A stretch of DNA of 64,000 nt, from positions 45,081 through 109,080 of the forward strand of contig NZ_JALXKS010000005.1 of NCBI RefSeq assembly GCF_025144725.1. Direction: 5' to 3'. This document shows, one piece after another, positions 17,428 to 24,245 of the stretch (position 1 is the stretch's first letter; the number at the start of each line of letters is the position of its first letter). The stretch is from Brevibacterium sp. p3-SID960 (GTDB lineage Bacteria > Actinomycetota > Actinomycetes > Actinomycetales > Brevibacteriaceae). The notes beneath the pieces were generated by a model that was not told the DNA's origin, ran no database searches, and was given only the letters and a program-made list of their open reading frames with translations. The translations under genes were made by a program, and so were the position numbers.

Positions 17428-18498
17428 ATGGCTATGACCAACAGTGCGAAGGTCCAGACGGGTCTCAAGACTGCTACGAAGTTCGCGTTCACGAAGGACG
17501 GCGAGCTCAAGCCGCATGCGGAGGGCACAGTGCGCAGGCTGCTGGCCGTGCAGCGCCCTGCGGTGCTGGCGTACCTGCGAATGCTGCGGCGGAAGAACCC
17601 CGAGGCCTCGCCTGCGGAGATCGCCGACATCGTCCGCAAGCACTACCTATGGGCAGCCACCGGTGGAGGTGCTGCAGTCGGCGCGACTGCCGTGGTGCCA
17701 GGGCTCGGGACGCTGGCTGCCGCTGGTGTCGCGGCTGTGGAGACGGCCGGATTCTTAGAAGCCTCAGCACTGTACGCGCAGGCGGTCACCGAACTGCACG
17801 GGCTGCCGGTGCGCGATCCGCAGCGGGCGAACGCGCTGGTGATGGGTCTGATGCTCGGCAACGCAGGCAAGGACCTGGTGAAGAAGTTCTCCGCCCAGGC
17901 TGCCGGTGAGGGTCCGGCACTGACCTCGCATTGGGGCCCGATGGTCGCCAAGCAGATCCCGGCACAGATGATGGACACGCTGACCAAGCGGATGCGCAAG
18001 ACGATGATGCGCAAGTACGCTGCGCGCACCGGCGGGTCGATGGTCGGCCGCCTCATGCCTTTCGGCATCGGTGCGGTGATCGGCGGTGTCGTCAACCATC
18101 AGATGGCGCGCACCGTCGTCCGGCATTCGCGCAGCGCTTTCGACCCGTACCCCGGCACCTTCCCCCACGACCTCGACCCGAAGATCAGCACGCCGAAGGC
18201 CGACGCCGACCTCATGGGCGGGCTCAAGCACCTCATCCGGCTGCTGCAGCTGCGCAAATCCAAGGGTCAGGTGATCCCCGGCGAGGTCATCGACCCGGTG
18301 ACCGCTGACAGCCAGATCCTCGTCCACGAGGGTGCGGAGGACTTCGACCCCGCGGCGCCGCGTACCTATCAGACCGGCAGCAGTGAGGCTGGCGGCAGAG
18401 GCAGCCGGTGGTGGGGACGCAAGAAGGGCCAGCCTGCAGACGCTTCCGGTCCCAGGAAGCGCGAGATCAGTCCGTGGAGCGTTGATTGGCGGCTGTGA
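17428..18498 (+). CDS. Hypothetical protein with two glycine-rich hydrophobic segments
   Basis: 356 residues. A basic helical N-terminus comes first. A glycine/alanine-rich hydrophobic hairpin follows (about residues 72-112, including GGGAAVGATAVVPGLGTLAA), then a second short hydrophobic stretch (about 205-225). The C-terminal 60 residues are charged and look disordered (RGSRWWGRKKGQ). The double hydrophobic segments suggest membrane association similar to EcsC-like proteins, but I do not recognise a family firmly. ATG 17428 and ATG 17434 are both possible starts, and no ribosome site is visible. The tRNA-Lys gene follows 60 bases downstream. Confidence 0.7.
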   Translation: MAMTNSAKVQTGLKTATKFAFTKDGELKPHAEGTVRRLLAVQRPAVLAYLRMLRRKNPEASPAEIADIVRKHYLWAATGGGAAVGATAVVPGLGTLAAAGVAAVETAGFLEASALYAQAVTELHGLPVRDPQRANALVMGLMLGNAGKDLVKKFSAQAAGEGPALTSHWGPMVAKQIPAQMMDTLTKRMRKTMMRKYAARTGGSMVGRLMPFGIGAVIGGVVNHQMARTVVRHSRSAFDPYPGTFPHDLDPKISTPKADADLMGGLKHLIRLLQLRKSKGQVIPGEVIDPVTADSQILVHEGAEDFDPAAPRTYQTGSSEAGGRGSRWWGRKKGQPADASGPRKREISPWSVDWRL

Positions 18499-18558
18499 AA
18501 CCGCAGCTCGGGCTGTCGAGTTGGGCGCCGTGGGACCAGCGGTCTACAATCAGTCTGC

Positions 18559-18631
<73 letters not shown>

Positions 18632-18715
18632 CTTTTCGTACCTGCATGGTTATCCGAGTTTGTCTTGTTTTCGCGGTTTTCTGGTGTGGTCTGGTGGGTG
18701 TAGGTGGGGGTGCGA

Positions 18716-18730
18716 GTGGGCAGACGGTGG
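18716..18730 (+). repeat. Candidate integrase arm-type site, left
   Basis: GTGGGCAGACGGTGG matches 13 of 15 bases of GTGGGCAGCTGGTGG at 63627-63641. It lies 83 bases inside attL, while the other copy lies 81 bases inside attR. The near-symmetrical placement around the att core is what arm-type sites of a tyrosine integrase would show. Confidence 0.4.
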
Positions 18731-18784
18731 GCGAAAAGTGGTCACCGGCCGCCGACCTTTGCAGTCCTTTAGAGTCCTTGCATA

Positions 18785-18800
18785 TGTGATGTAGATCACT
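18785..18800 (+). promoter_or_regulatory. CRP/GlxR-type binding site
   Basis: TGTGATGTAGATCACT fits the CRP-family consensus TGTGA-N6-TCACA at nine of ten defined bases. It ends ten bases upstream of the -35 box of the left-end cassette promoter. A host cAMP-receptor-type regulator such as GlxR could therefore control a prophage promoter. Confidence 0.5.
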
Positions 18801-18810
18801 TCCACCAGGG

Positions 18811-18839
18811 TTGCACGATACCCAATCTGGGTCTATTCT
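18811..18839 (+). promoter_or_regulatory. SigA-type promoter of the left-end prophage cassette
   Basis: TTGCAC (18811-18816) and TATTCT (18834-18839) are separated by 17 bases. The transcript would start near 18846, giving a leader of about 50 bases to the ATG at 18898. It is one of the clearest promoters in the window and would be active in the lysogen. Confidence 0.65.
18820..18832. promoter_or_regulatory. Inverted-repeat operator inside the promoter spacer
   Basis: ACCCA-ATC-TGGGT, a 5-3-5 palindrome, sits between the -35 and -10 boxes, where a bound dimer would block polymerase. The helix-turn-helix protein encoded second in the operon is the obvious candidate repressor. Confidence 0.5.
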
Positions 18840-18897
18840 GGAGGTATAGAAAGCAAGGGAGACAAGCTCCCGGCACCGATCACAAGGAGATCGACCA

Positions 18898-19173
18898 ATG
18901 ACCGCAAACCTCGCCTTCGCCCCACAGCAGACCACCAGCCTCTACCCTACCCTCGGAGTCGACTTCCTCATCGACCGCGACCTCGCTGAAACTGGCGAAA
19001 CCCAGGGCGCGGCCGATCATGTGGAGTGGATCGAAGCCACCAACCCCACGGTCGAGGACGACATGTGGGACCTCGCTGAGGCCGACGAGATCATCGCCGC
19101 GCAGGGCTACCAGCGCACGACTGAATGGGAGGACGCTGGCGACTACCTGGTCGCTCACATCGCGCGCGCCTAA
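18898..19173 (+). CDS. Acidic 91-residue prophage protein, first gene of the left-end cassette
   Basis: 91 residues with about 19 Asp/Glu against only a few Arg and no Lys, so it is strongly acidic. The central stretch AEADEIIAAQGYQRTTEWED is helical. Neither signal peptide nor membrane span is seen. It starts at ATG 18898 with AAGGAG nine bases upstream. A strong promoter with an operator precedes it, and a GC hairpin follows its stop before the helix-turn-helix gene. Highly acidic small phage proteins can be DNA mimics or inhibitors of host defence. That role is inferred from context only, as I recognise no family. Confidence 0.7.
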   Translation: MTANLAFAPQQTTSLYPTLGVDFLIDRDLAETGETQGAADHVEWIEATNPTVEDDMWDLAEADEIIAAQGYQRTTEWEDAGDYLVAHIARA

Positions 19174-19179
19174 CCCCAC

Positions 19180-19205
19180 TGCCCCAGCCGGCACCGGCTG
19201 GGGCA
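19180..19205 (+). terminator. GC-rich hairpin between first and second cassette genes
   Basis: Perfect 12-base arms TGCCCCAGCCGG/CCGGCTGGGGCA with a 2-base loop, starting seven bases after the stop of the acidic gene. The T-tract is short (CATCTCTT), so it is more likely an attenuator that lowers expression of the following gene. Confidence 0.55.
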
Positions 19206-19225
19206 CATCTCTTGGGAAGGACATC

Positions 19226-19603
19226 ATGGAGACGATGACCGCCGCGCACTTCCGCGCACTTCGCACCTACCTCGGCTACTCGGTTGCCGGCATCGCTGAC
19301 TACCTCGGTGTGTCCATCAACTCTGCCCGCGCCTGGGACAAGGGCGCATACTCGCCACCGGCCGGTGTGGTCGCTGAGCTTGGCAAGCTGCAAGCAGCGA
19401 CCGAGCTAGCCGTCACCTGCCTGTCCGACCACTACGGCCGCAACCGCGCCGAGTGGCCGATGGAGATCCCCCGCACCGCTGAGCAGATCAACGACATGCG
19501 ACCCCAGGTCACCATGCCCGGCCCGGTCACCGTTGACTGGTGGAAGCACGTCGGCATCCGCGTCTGCGCGAAGGTGCCGGGACTCACCCTGGAGTGGGTG
19601 TGA
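19226..19603 (+). CDS. Helix-turn-helix DNA-binding protein (DUF1870/XRE-like)
   Basis: 125 residues. The N-terminal helix-turn-helix (about residues 6-45) reads HFRALRTYLGYSVAGIADYL followed by GVSINSARAWDKG, the layout of DUF1870-type regulators. The C-terminal half, with WWKHVGIRVCAKVPGLTLEWV, is of unknown role. The start is ATG 19226 with GGGAAGG upstream. Its last codons overlap the start of the next gene (GTGA), so the two products are made together. It may bind the palindrome in the cassette promoter. Confidence 0.75.
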   Translation: METMTAAHFRALRTYLGYSVAGIADYLGVSINSARAWDKGAYSPPAGVVAELGKLQAATELAVTCLSDHYGRNRAEWPMEIPRTAEQINDMRPQVTMPGPVTVDWWKHVGIRVCAKVPGLTLEWV

Positions 19604-20592
19604 GCCGCCGCCGCGCCCGCAGGTGGGCCGCGGCGGGGATGCCGTGGGTGCGTGACCTACTGGCCTCCAGCTTGCTCTCCCATGCAACAGAAGCGACTCA
19701 GCAGGCTGAGCGCTACCACGCACAGGACCGAGCCGGTGATGCGGAAGGCTATGAGTTCGATGCGGCCTCGGATCGGTCGTTAGCTAACCGTCTGGGGGCT
19801 GCCGCTCTGTGGTGGGTGACGAAAGACATGAGCCTCGCCGCCCTCGATGCGGCACGGGACATCCCTGTCATATCGACGGAGGACTGCCCAGCCGATACGG
19901 GCTTGATCGGCTTCGCCCATCCGCTGCCGCTGCTAGACACGACTGAAACCGGTGGCTTTCCTGTCCGGCTCAGCGACGGCACCCAACATCAGCTCACTCA
20001 CGCGCACGTTGATGCGCTAGTGTGGACGCGGCACGGCGTTGACATCGAAGTCAGAGCGTGCGTGCAAGCTCACCGACTGCCAGGCCCGCTGCCGGGTCAT
20101 ACAGGCCCGCTGCAACCGTTCATCGCTATCGGGGGGACGCTGCCGCTGGACTTCGAGGCCCTTGATGCCAGAGGGCGCATGGACGGCCCTGCTGGCTCCA
20201 CGCGGATCAGTCCGGGCAGTCCGATCATCTCGCTCATGGCGATGCTCGCCGCGACCTGGATCCTGGCTGCGACGCCGACGGTTTCTGACCGGAAGCAGAT
20301 CGATAAGCCGCGCCACATCTCTAGCCAACCGCGTGACCCTGGCCCACCGTATGACGAGCATGTGACGTTGATCGACTTGCGCGCACCACGCCACATCGCC
20401 ACTCCAGGCGATGACCGCGGCAGGAGTGGGCGTGAGTATCGTCAGCGCTGGATCGTGCGTGGCCACTGGCGGCAGCAGGCCTACGGGCCGAAGAAAAGCA
20501 AGCGGCGCGCAACCTGGATTCCCTCACACATTAAGGGGCCTGAGGGTGCGCCGCTGAAGACGACAGAACACGTGTACGTGTGGCGACGGTGA
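19600..20592 (+). CDS. 330-residue prophage accessory protein with a conserved basic C-terminus
   Basis: The start GTG 19600 overlaps the stop of the helix-turn-helix gene by four bases, with GGAG just upstream. The N-terminal and middle parts (residues 1-240) show no recognisable motif apart from one hydrophobic stretch (about 205-220). The last 50 residues, including RQRWIVRGHWRQQAYG and RRATWIPSHIKGPEGAPL, resemble a basic domain I remember from many actinobacterial mobile-element proteins paired with a small DNA-binding gene. The pairing suggests a toxin-antitoxin-like or defence unit, but no catalytic residues can be named. Confidence 0.7.
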   Translation: MSRRRARRWAAAGMPWVRDLLASSLLSHATEATQQAERYHAQDRAGDAEGYEFDAASDRSLANRLGAAALWWVTKDMSLAALDAARDIPVISTEDCPADTGLIGFAHPLPLLDTTETGGFPVRLSDGTQHQLTHAHVDALVWTRHGVDIEVRACVQAHRLPGPLPGHTGPLQPFIAIGGTLPLDFEALDARGRMDGPAGSTRISPGSPIISLMAMLAATWILAATPTVSDRKQIDKPRHISSQPRDPGPPYDEHVTLIDLRAPRHIATPGDDRGRSGREYRQRWIVRGHWRQQAYGPKKSKRRATWIPSHIKGPEGAPLKTTEHVYVWRR

Positions 20593-20600
20593 ATGCTAAA

Positions 20601-20633
20601 AAGCGCCCCACACCGGGATGGTGTGGGGCGCTT
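20601..20633 (-). terminator. Terminator of the leftward late operon (bidirectional)
   Basis: Perfect 14-base arms AAGCGCCCCACACC/GGTGTGGGGCGCTT with a 5-base loop. On the minus strand it is followed by TTTTAGC, a proper T-tract. It lies between the convergent ends of the left-end cassette and the lysis genes and closes both. Confidence 0.85.
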
Positions 20634-20693
20634 AGTGCCCTCCCTGCAAAGCAGTAGAGGAACTCACGTCGGGAAACAGATAGACCGAGTGTA

Positions 20694-20921
20694 TCACTCG
20701 GTGTTCGTTGGGTCGGCGCGTTCTATCGTCACCGCTCCCTCCGCGACCTCCAGCCGCCCGACCTTGAACGGCTCCTCTAACGCATCAGCACACTCAGCCT
20801 GCACCCGGTCCACATGCTCAGCGAGATCGCGTTCGACAGCCCTGCGGGTTTTGCGGACGGCGAGTTGTTGCTGCAGCCGCTCAATTTCGGCGGCGAGTTC
20901 TTCGTCAGTCATCTCGTCCAT
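20694..20921 (-). CDS. Small coiled-coil phage protein, last gene of the late operon
   Basis: 75 residues. Residues 1-50 form a strongly charged coiled coil (EELAAEIERLQQQLAVRKTR). ATG 20921, or ATG 20912 behind GGACGAG, could be the start. It lies two bases after the holin-like gene. A role in lysis control or virion structure is possible, but neither is supported by a motif. Confidence 0.55.
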   Translation of the reverse strand: MDEMTDEELAAEIERLQQQLAVRKTRRAVERDLAEHVDRVQAECADALEEPFKVGRLEVAEGAVTIERADPTNTE

Positions 20922-20923
20922 GA

Positions 20924-21370
20924 TCAGTGCTCTGCCCGGTAGTCGTCGGGGTCGATGGTGTCGATCACGCCGAGGTCGGTCGGCTCGTCGGCGGGCTCCT
21001 GTGCCAGGTCGTCCACGTCAGCCTCAACCTCGTCGCCGTCCCAGGTGCCGAAGTCCGGCTCAGTCGGCGCAGCACCAAGGCCGATCGACCGCAGCGCTTT
21101 CTCTACGGCCGGGATAGCCATGATGCGGGCGACGATCGCGGCGATGAGCGCCGTACCGACCGACAGGCCAGTCAACGCCGCGTACAGCCAGCCAGGCAGT
21201 TCCAGGCCGGCCTTGCCGACCTCATCGAGGATGATGTCGACGACCGGCGGAACGGCGAGGATGAACAGCGCCGCTGCCGGGATGAACGCCTGAATGAACG
21301 TCCGCACCGCAGCGCGGGCGGGATGTTCGGTCTGAGTCGCTGAGGCGTTGTCGATGGTGACGATGCGCAT
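20924..21370 (-). CDS. Holin-like membrane protein
   Basis: 148 residues. Two hydrophobic segments (about residues 25-48 and 60-83) lie on either side of a short turn with ELPGWLYAAL, and a long acidic tail follows (DGDEVEADVDDLAQEPADE). Size, two spans and placement two bases after the endolysin gene indicate a holin that forms the membrane lesion for lysis. ATG 21370 is chosen because GGAGGGAGA lies directly upstream. The acidic tail is longer than in classical r1t-type holins. Confidence 0.7.
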   Translation of the reverse strand: MRIVTIDNASATQTEHPARAAVRTFIQAFIPAAALFILAVPPVVDIILDEVGKAGLELPGWLYAALTGLSVGTALIAAIVARIMAIPAVEKALRSIGLGAAPTEPDFGTWDGDEVEADVDDLAQEPADEPTDLGVIDTIDPDDYRAEH

Positions 21371-21371
21371 T

Positions 21372-22379
21372 TCAATCTCCCTCCACCACGAAATCGGTAA
21401 CACGGATGTCGATGGGGTTTTTGCTCTTGTTGGTGACGAGGAGCTGCAGGCGCAGACTCCCGCCCTTGCGCGGGGTCTGGCTGACCTTGTACGCCTGGCC
21501 GGTGTATACGTGGTCGGACCAACCGCCGCCGGTGGCGCCCTTGAAGTCGGAGGTGAAGAAGTTGCCGACGATCTTGTCTTGCGGGTTGCTCTTCGGCGCG
21601 TAGTCCACGATCTTGGCCGACACGGCGAGTACGTCCTCCTCGTGTGCTCCGTGGAGGGCGAGGCGGACGGTGGGGCGGACAGTCTGCCCCTTCTTCACGG
21701 TGGCGAGCGAGAAATATTTTCCGACGGGGATGCGGGCGGTCTGCCCCGGCTTGATGGTGCGCTTGTTCGTGTTTTTTCCGGTGGCGATGATGCTCATTCC
21801 GAACAGTCCCTTCTTTTCAGGTGCGGGTGTAGGTGATTTCTTCAGTGAAAGGTTGTCGACAGCACGGCGGAACGCCGGACCGCTGAAGCTCGCGTCCGGC
21901 TTGCGGCCGGGCGGCGAGCAGGTCTCAGCGTGCCGCAGTGCACGGGACACGGGCAGGTTGAACTCATCGAGCAGGGCGCGGACGAGCCGGACATAGGCGT
22001 CGTACTGCTGCTTCGGCCACGGCTCCATCGCACCCTCAGCCTCGATGCCGATGGCGTGCTTATTGGTCATGGACGTTGCCCGCGACCGACCGGCGTGATT
22101 GGCGATGCCGGCAGCGAACAGATAGACGTGCCCCGATCGACCGAGGCCGAGCTGGGCGAGGGGGCCGGGGAGTCCCGGCCTGCCGTTCTTGACGACGTTG
22201 TAGGTCGGGTAGTCGGTGCCCCGGCGGTAGCTGCGGGGCGTGGCGGTGTGATGTGCAGTGATGGTGGCTATGTGGCCCATCGTTCCCCGGCCGCGCGAGG
22301 CAGCGTCGCCGACGACCGTGTACGGCAGCCCGGACGCTTTCACCGCCCTTAACAGGCGGTCATACAGCTTGTAGGACAT
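21372..22379 (-). CDS. Endolysin, N-acetylmuramoyl-L-alanine amidase
   Basis: 335 residues. The N-terminal amidase_2/PGRP fold (about residues 5-180) shows the zinc ligand in TAHHTATP (His43/44), the block ANHAGRSRATSMTNKHAIGI, and the second zinc site RHAETCSPPGRKPD (His150, Asp162). It cuts the amide between muramic acid and the stem peptide. The C-terminal ~140 residues look like a beta-sandwich, probably for cell-wall binding, with no repeat motif seen. There is no signal peptide, so export depends on the neighbouring holin. Confidence 0.88.
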   Translation of the reverse strand: MSYKLYDRLLRAVKASGLPYTVVGDAASRGRGTMGHIATITAHHTATPRSYRRGTDYPTYNVVKNGRPGLPGPLAQLGLGRSGHVYLFAAGIANHAGRSRATSMTNKHAIGIEAEGAMEPWPKQQYDAYVRLVRALLDEFNLPVSRALRHAETCSPPGRKPDASFSGPAFRRAVDNLSLKKSPTPAPEKKGLFGMSIIATGKNTNKRTIKPGQTARIPVGKYFSLATVKKGQTVRPTVRLALHGAHEEDVLAVSAKIVDYAPKSNPQDKIVGNFFTSDFKGATGGGWSDHVYTGQAYKVSQTPRKGGSLRLQLLVTNKSKNPIDIRVTDFVVEGD

Positions 22380-22398
22380 GTCGTCTCCTTGAATTAGA

Positions 22399-22424
22399 AA
22401 ACCCCCGCGTTAGTGCGGGGGTTT
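22399..22424 (-). terminator. Terminator-like hairpin between the membrane/coiled-coil gene and endolysin
   Basis: Arms AAACCCCCGC/GCGGGGGTTT with a 6-base loop; on the minus strand TTTTCTAATTC follows. The hairpin overlaps the last codons of the upstream gene and could limit read-through into the lysis genes. Confidence 0.6.
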
Positions 22425-22790
22425 GTTTACATCGTCCGGCCAGGGTGGTGCTGGCGGGCCGAGTTCTCTCTCAATGTGCATACGGAGCTGGTGCGCGTAG
22501 TCGCGAAGCACCTTTTCGCGTGCTTCGAGGCAGGACAGTCTGCGCCGTAGGTCAGCTATCGCCTCATCTTGGGCAGCGATCTTCTGGTTGACTTTCTGTT
22601 CGATCCGGTCGGCGCGTTCCTCCGCCTCGTCAGCGAACGTCTTCCACCGGTCAATAAGCCCCAGCTCCCGTTCGGTTGCCGCCTGTGATGCTTGTGCCCG
22701 TGCGCTCCGCCGCACCCCGAGGTAGGTGAAGACGGCGGTGATGAGGGCTGCCCCGAGCACACCGATAGTGCCGAGTAGGGTACCTGTCAT
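22410..22790 (-). CDS. Membrane-anchored coiled-coil phage protein
   Basis: 126 residues: one membrane segment (about 5-25), a long coiled coil (30-100), and a proline-rich end (ERELGPPAPPWPDDVNKPPH). The YAHQLRMHIERELGPPAPPWP pattern is familiar from tail-end/lysis regions of actinophages. A spanin-like or second holin role is possible. ATG 22790 overlaps the preceding gene by four bases. Confidence 0.65.
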   Translation of the reverse strand: MTGTLLGTIGVLGAALITAVFTYLGVRRSARAQASQAATERELGLIDRWKTFADEAEERADRIEQKVNQKIAAQDEAIADLRRRLSCLEAREKVLRDYAHQLRMHIERELGPPAPPWPDDVNKPPH

Positions 22791-23230
22791 GTGCGTTCAC
22801 TCCCGCCCTCCACATCGTGATACCGGGACGGGTTAGGCCAGGATGAGCAGTGCCAGATGATAGTCGCGAAAAGCCCGTAGGCGATGGACGAAATCCAGCC
22901 GGTCGGATGCTCACCGATGATCGTCGCCCACGCAAAAATCACCACCCACAAAACGGGCGGGATCGTGACCGCCCCGAACGCCCAGTTTTCCCGGCGCGGG
23001 TATCTGCGTGAGGTGAGCGCGGCGACGATAGCGACTATTGCTGCGGCGACCCATAGCCAGCCCAACTCGTTCGCGTCCAGCCACTGCGGCAGCCACGAGA
23101 ACCCCCTGGCCCGCGACTGTGTGGTTGGCCCGAGCGCGTAGGACAGGCCGATAGCGAGCCAGCCGATACCGACGATGAGGAGGAAGCCGCCACGTTTGCC
23201 GTCGAGTGTGTGGATGATCCGTTCAGGCAT
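22787..23230 (-). CDS. Four-span membrane protein of the lysis region
   Basis: 147 residues with about four membrane segments, and a Trp-rich ending near residue 130. ATG 23230 is used because GAGG lies seven bases upstream; a GTG three bases earlier is too close. No family is recognised. The position between the tail fibre-like gene and endolysin suggests a role in lysis or superinfection. Confidence 0.65.
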   Translation of the reverse strand: MPERIIHTLDGKRGGFLLIVGIGWLAIGLSYALGPTTQSRARGFSWLPQWLDANELGWLWVAAAIVAIVAALTSRRYPRRENWAFGAVTIPPVLWVVIFAWATIIGEHPTGWISSIAYGLFATIIWHCSSWPNPSRYHDVEGGSERT

Positions 23231-23234
23231 CACG

Positions 23235-24236
23235 TCACCTCAGTGGGATGCGGACGCCGTCCAGCCAGATCGACCGGATGCCGGGCTCTGGCGTGTCCAC
23301 GGCGAGGTTGTCATACCCGGCTGACCCTTGTCGGCTGGACAGGCCTGCCCACCGGCCCCGGTTCGTGCCGACGATGGTCCTGAACTCCGGTAGTGTGTCG
23401 CCGCCGGTCAGCCAGCCGATCACCGAGGACTGCGACGTGGGGAAATCAGAGCTGCTGGTGACCCACCCTCGCAGCTCCAGGTATCCGTTGGCGAACCTGT
23501 ACTCGGCCGGACGGCCACCATGACTGAGCGAGTTAGGGAGACCGATCCGCGTCCAGGCCGGGCTGGTGAGATTGATCCAGCCTGACGAGTCGGCACGCCA
23601 CCACTCCATCCTGTCCAGACAAAGGACGCGAGTACCCCAGATGACGTGCTCGAACGCTGGCAGCGCGTCCTTGTTCCCCGCGATCTGGGCAGGGGACACC
23701 ATGCGGCGCTTGTTCTTTCTGTTCGCCCAGGCTGCCGACAGTAGCTGCGACGGATTGCGTGGGATCTCGTAGAACTCTAGCGGTCGCCGCCCCGACGAAA
23801 AGTTTCCGGCACCCTTCCACACCTCAAGCCGGATCGGGCCGCCCGGCTCTTTATGCCGGAGTGGATCATACACGAGACCGACATGATAGACGGTAGGGGA
23901 CGAGACCGGTGGGAGCGACAGCGTGACCGGCTTCCGCAGCTCATGATAGAAGCCCTTCAAGATCGCCCTAGCACGGCCAGACTCACTTGATGGGCGGATC
24001 GTGATCGTGTCCGTCGTGTCAGACACGCTCGCATAGTATGGGCCGCCGTCATCATCCAGAATGCCGTCCCCGATACCGAGAGTGACCTGCTGCCACATCT
24101 CATCATCCATCGGCTGATGCACGACAGGATAACTGAACTCCGGCCCCTGAAACGGCTGGTAGCTGGTCTGTACTAGATCCTCGACGCCCTTAATGCGGGT
24201 GTCCTGTGTCAGGTCGTAGGCGGTTGGCTCACTCAT
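23235..24236 (-). CDS. Minor tail protein, probable receptor-binding/tip protein
   Basis: 333 residues, mostly beta-strand. Its location after the Dit and Gp37-like genes is where siphoviruses carry tip or receptor-binding proteins. The N-terminus (YDLTQDTRIKGVEDLVQTSY) looks like a virion-attachment segment. The C-terminal third (GWVTSSSDFPTSQSSVIGWL to NLAVDTPEPGIRSIWLDG) resembles beta-sandwich head domains of upper baseplate proteins. Assignment is by context; no binding site can be named. Confidence 0.65.
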   Translation of the reverse strand: MSEPTAYDLTQDTRIKGVEDLVQTSYQPFQGPEFSYPVVHQPMDDEMWQQVTLGIGDGILDDDGGPYYASVSDTTDTITIRPSSESGRARAILKGFYHELRKPVTLSLPPVSSPTVYHVGLVYDPLRHKEPGGPIRLEVWKGAGNFSSGRRPLEFYEIPRNPSQLLSAAWANRKNKRRMVSPAQIAGNKDALPAFEHVIWGTRVLCLDRMEWWRADSSGWINLTSPAWTRIGLPNSLSHGGRPAEYRFANGYLELRGWVTSSSDFPTSQSSVIGWLTGGDTLPEFRTIVGTNRGRWAGLSSRQGSAGYDNLAVDTPEPGIRSIWLDGVRIPLR

Positions 24237-24245
24237 GATGTTCTC

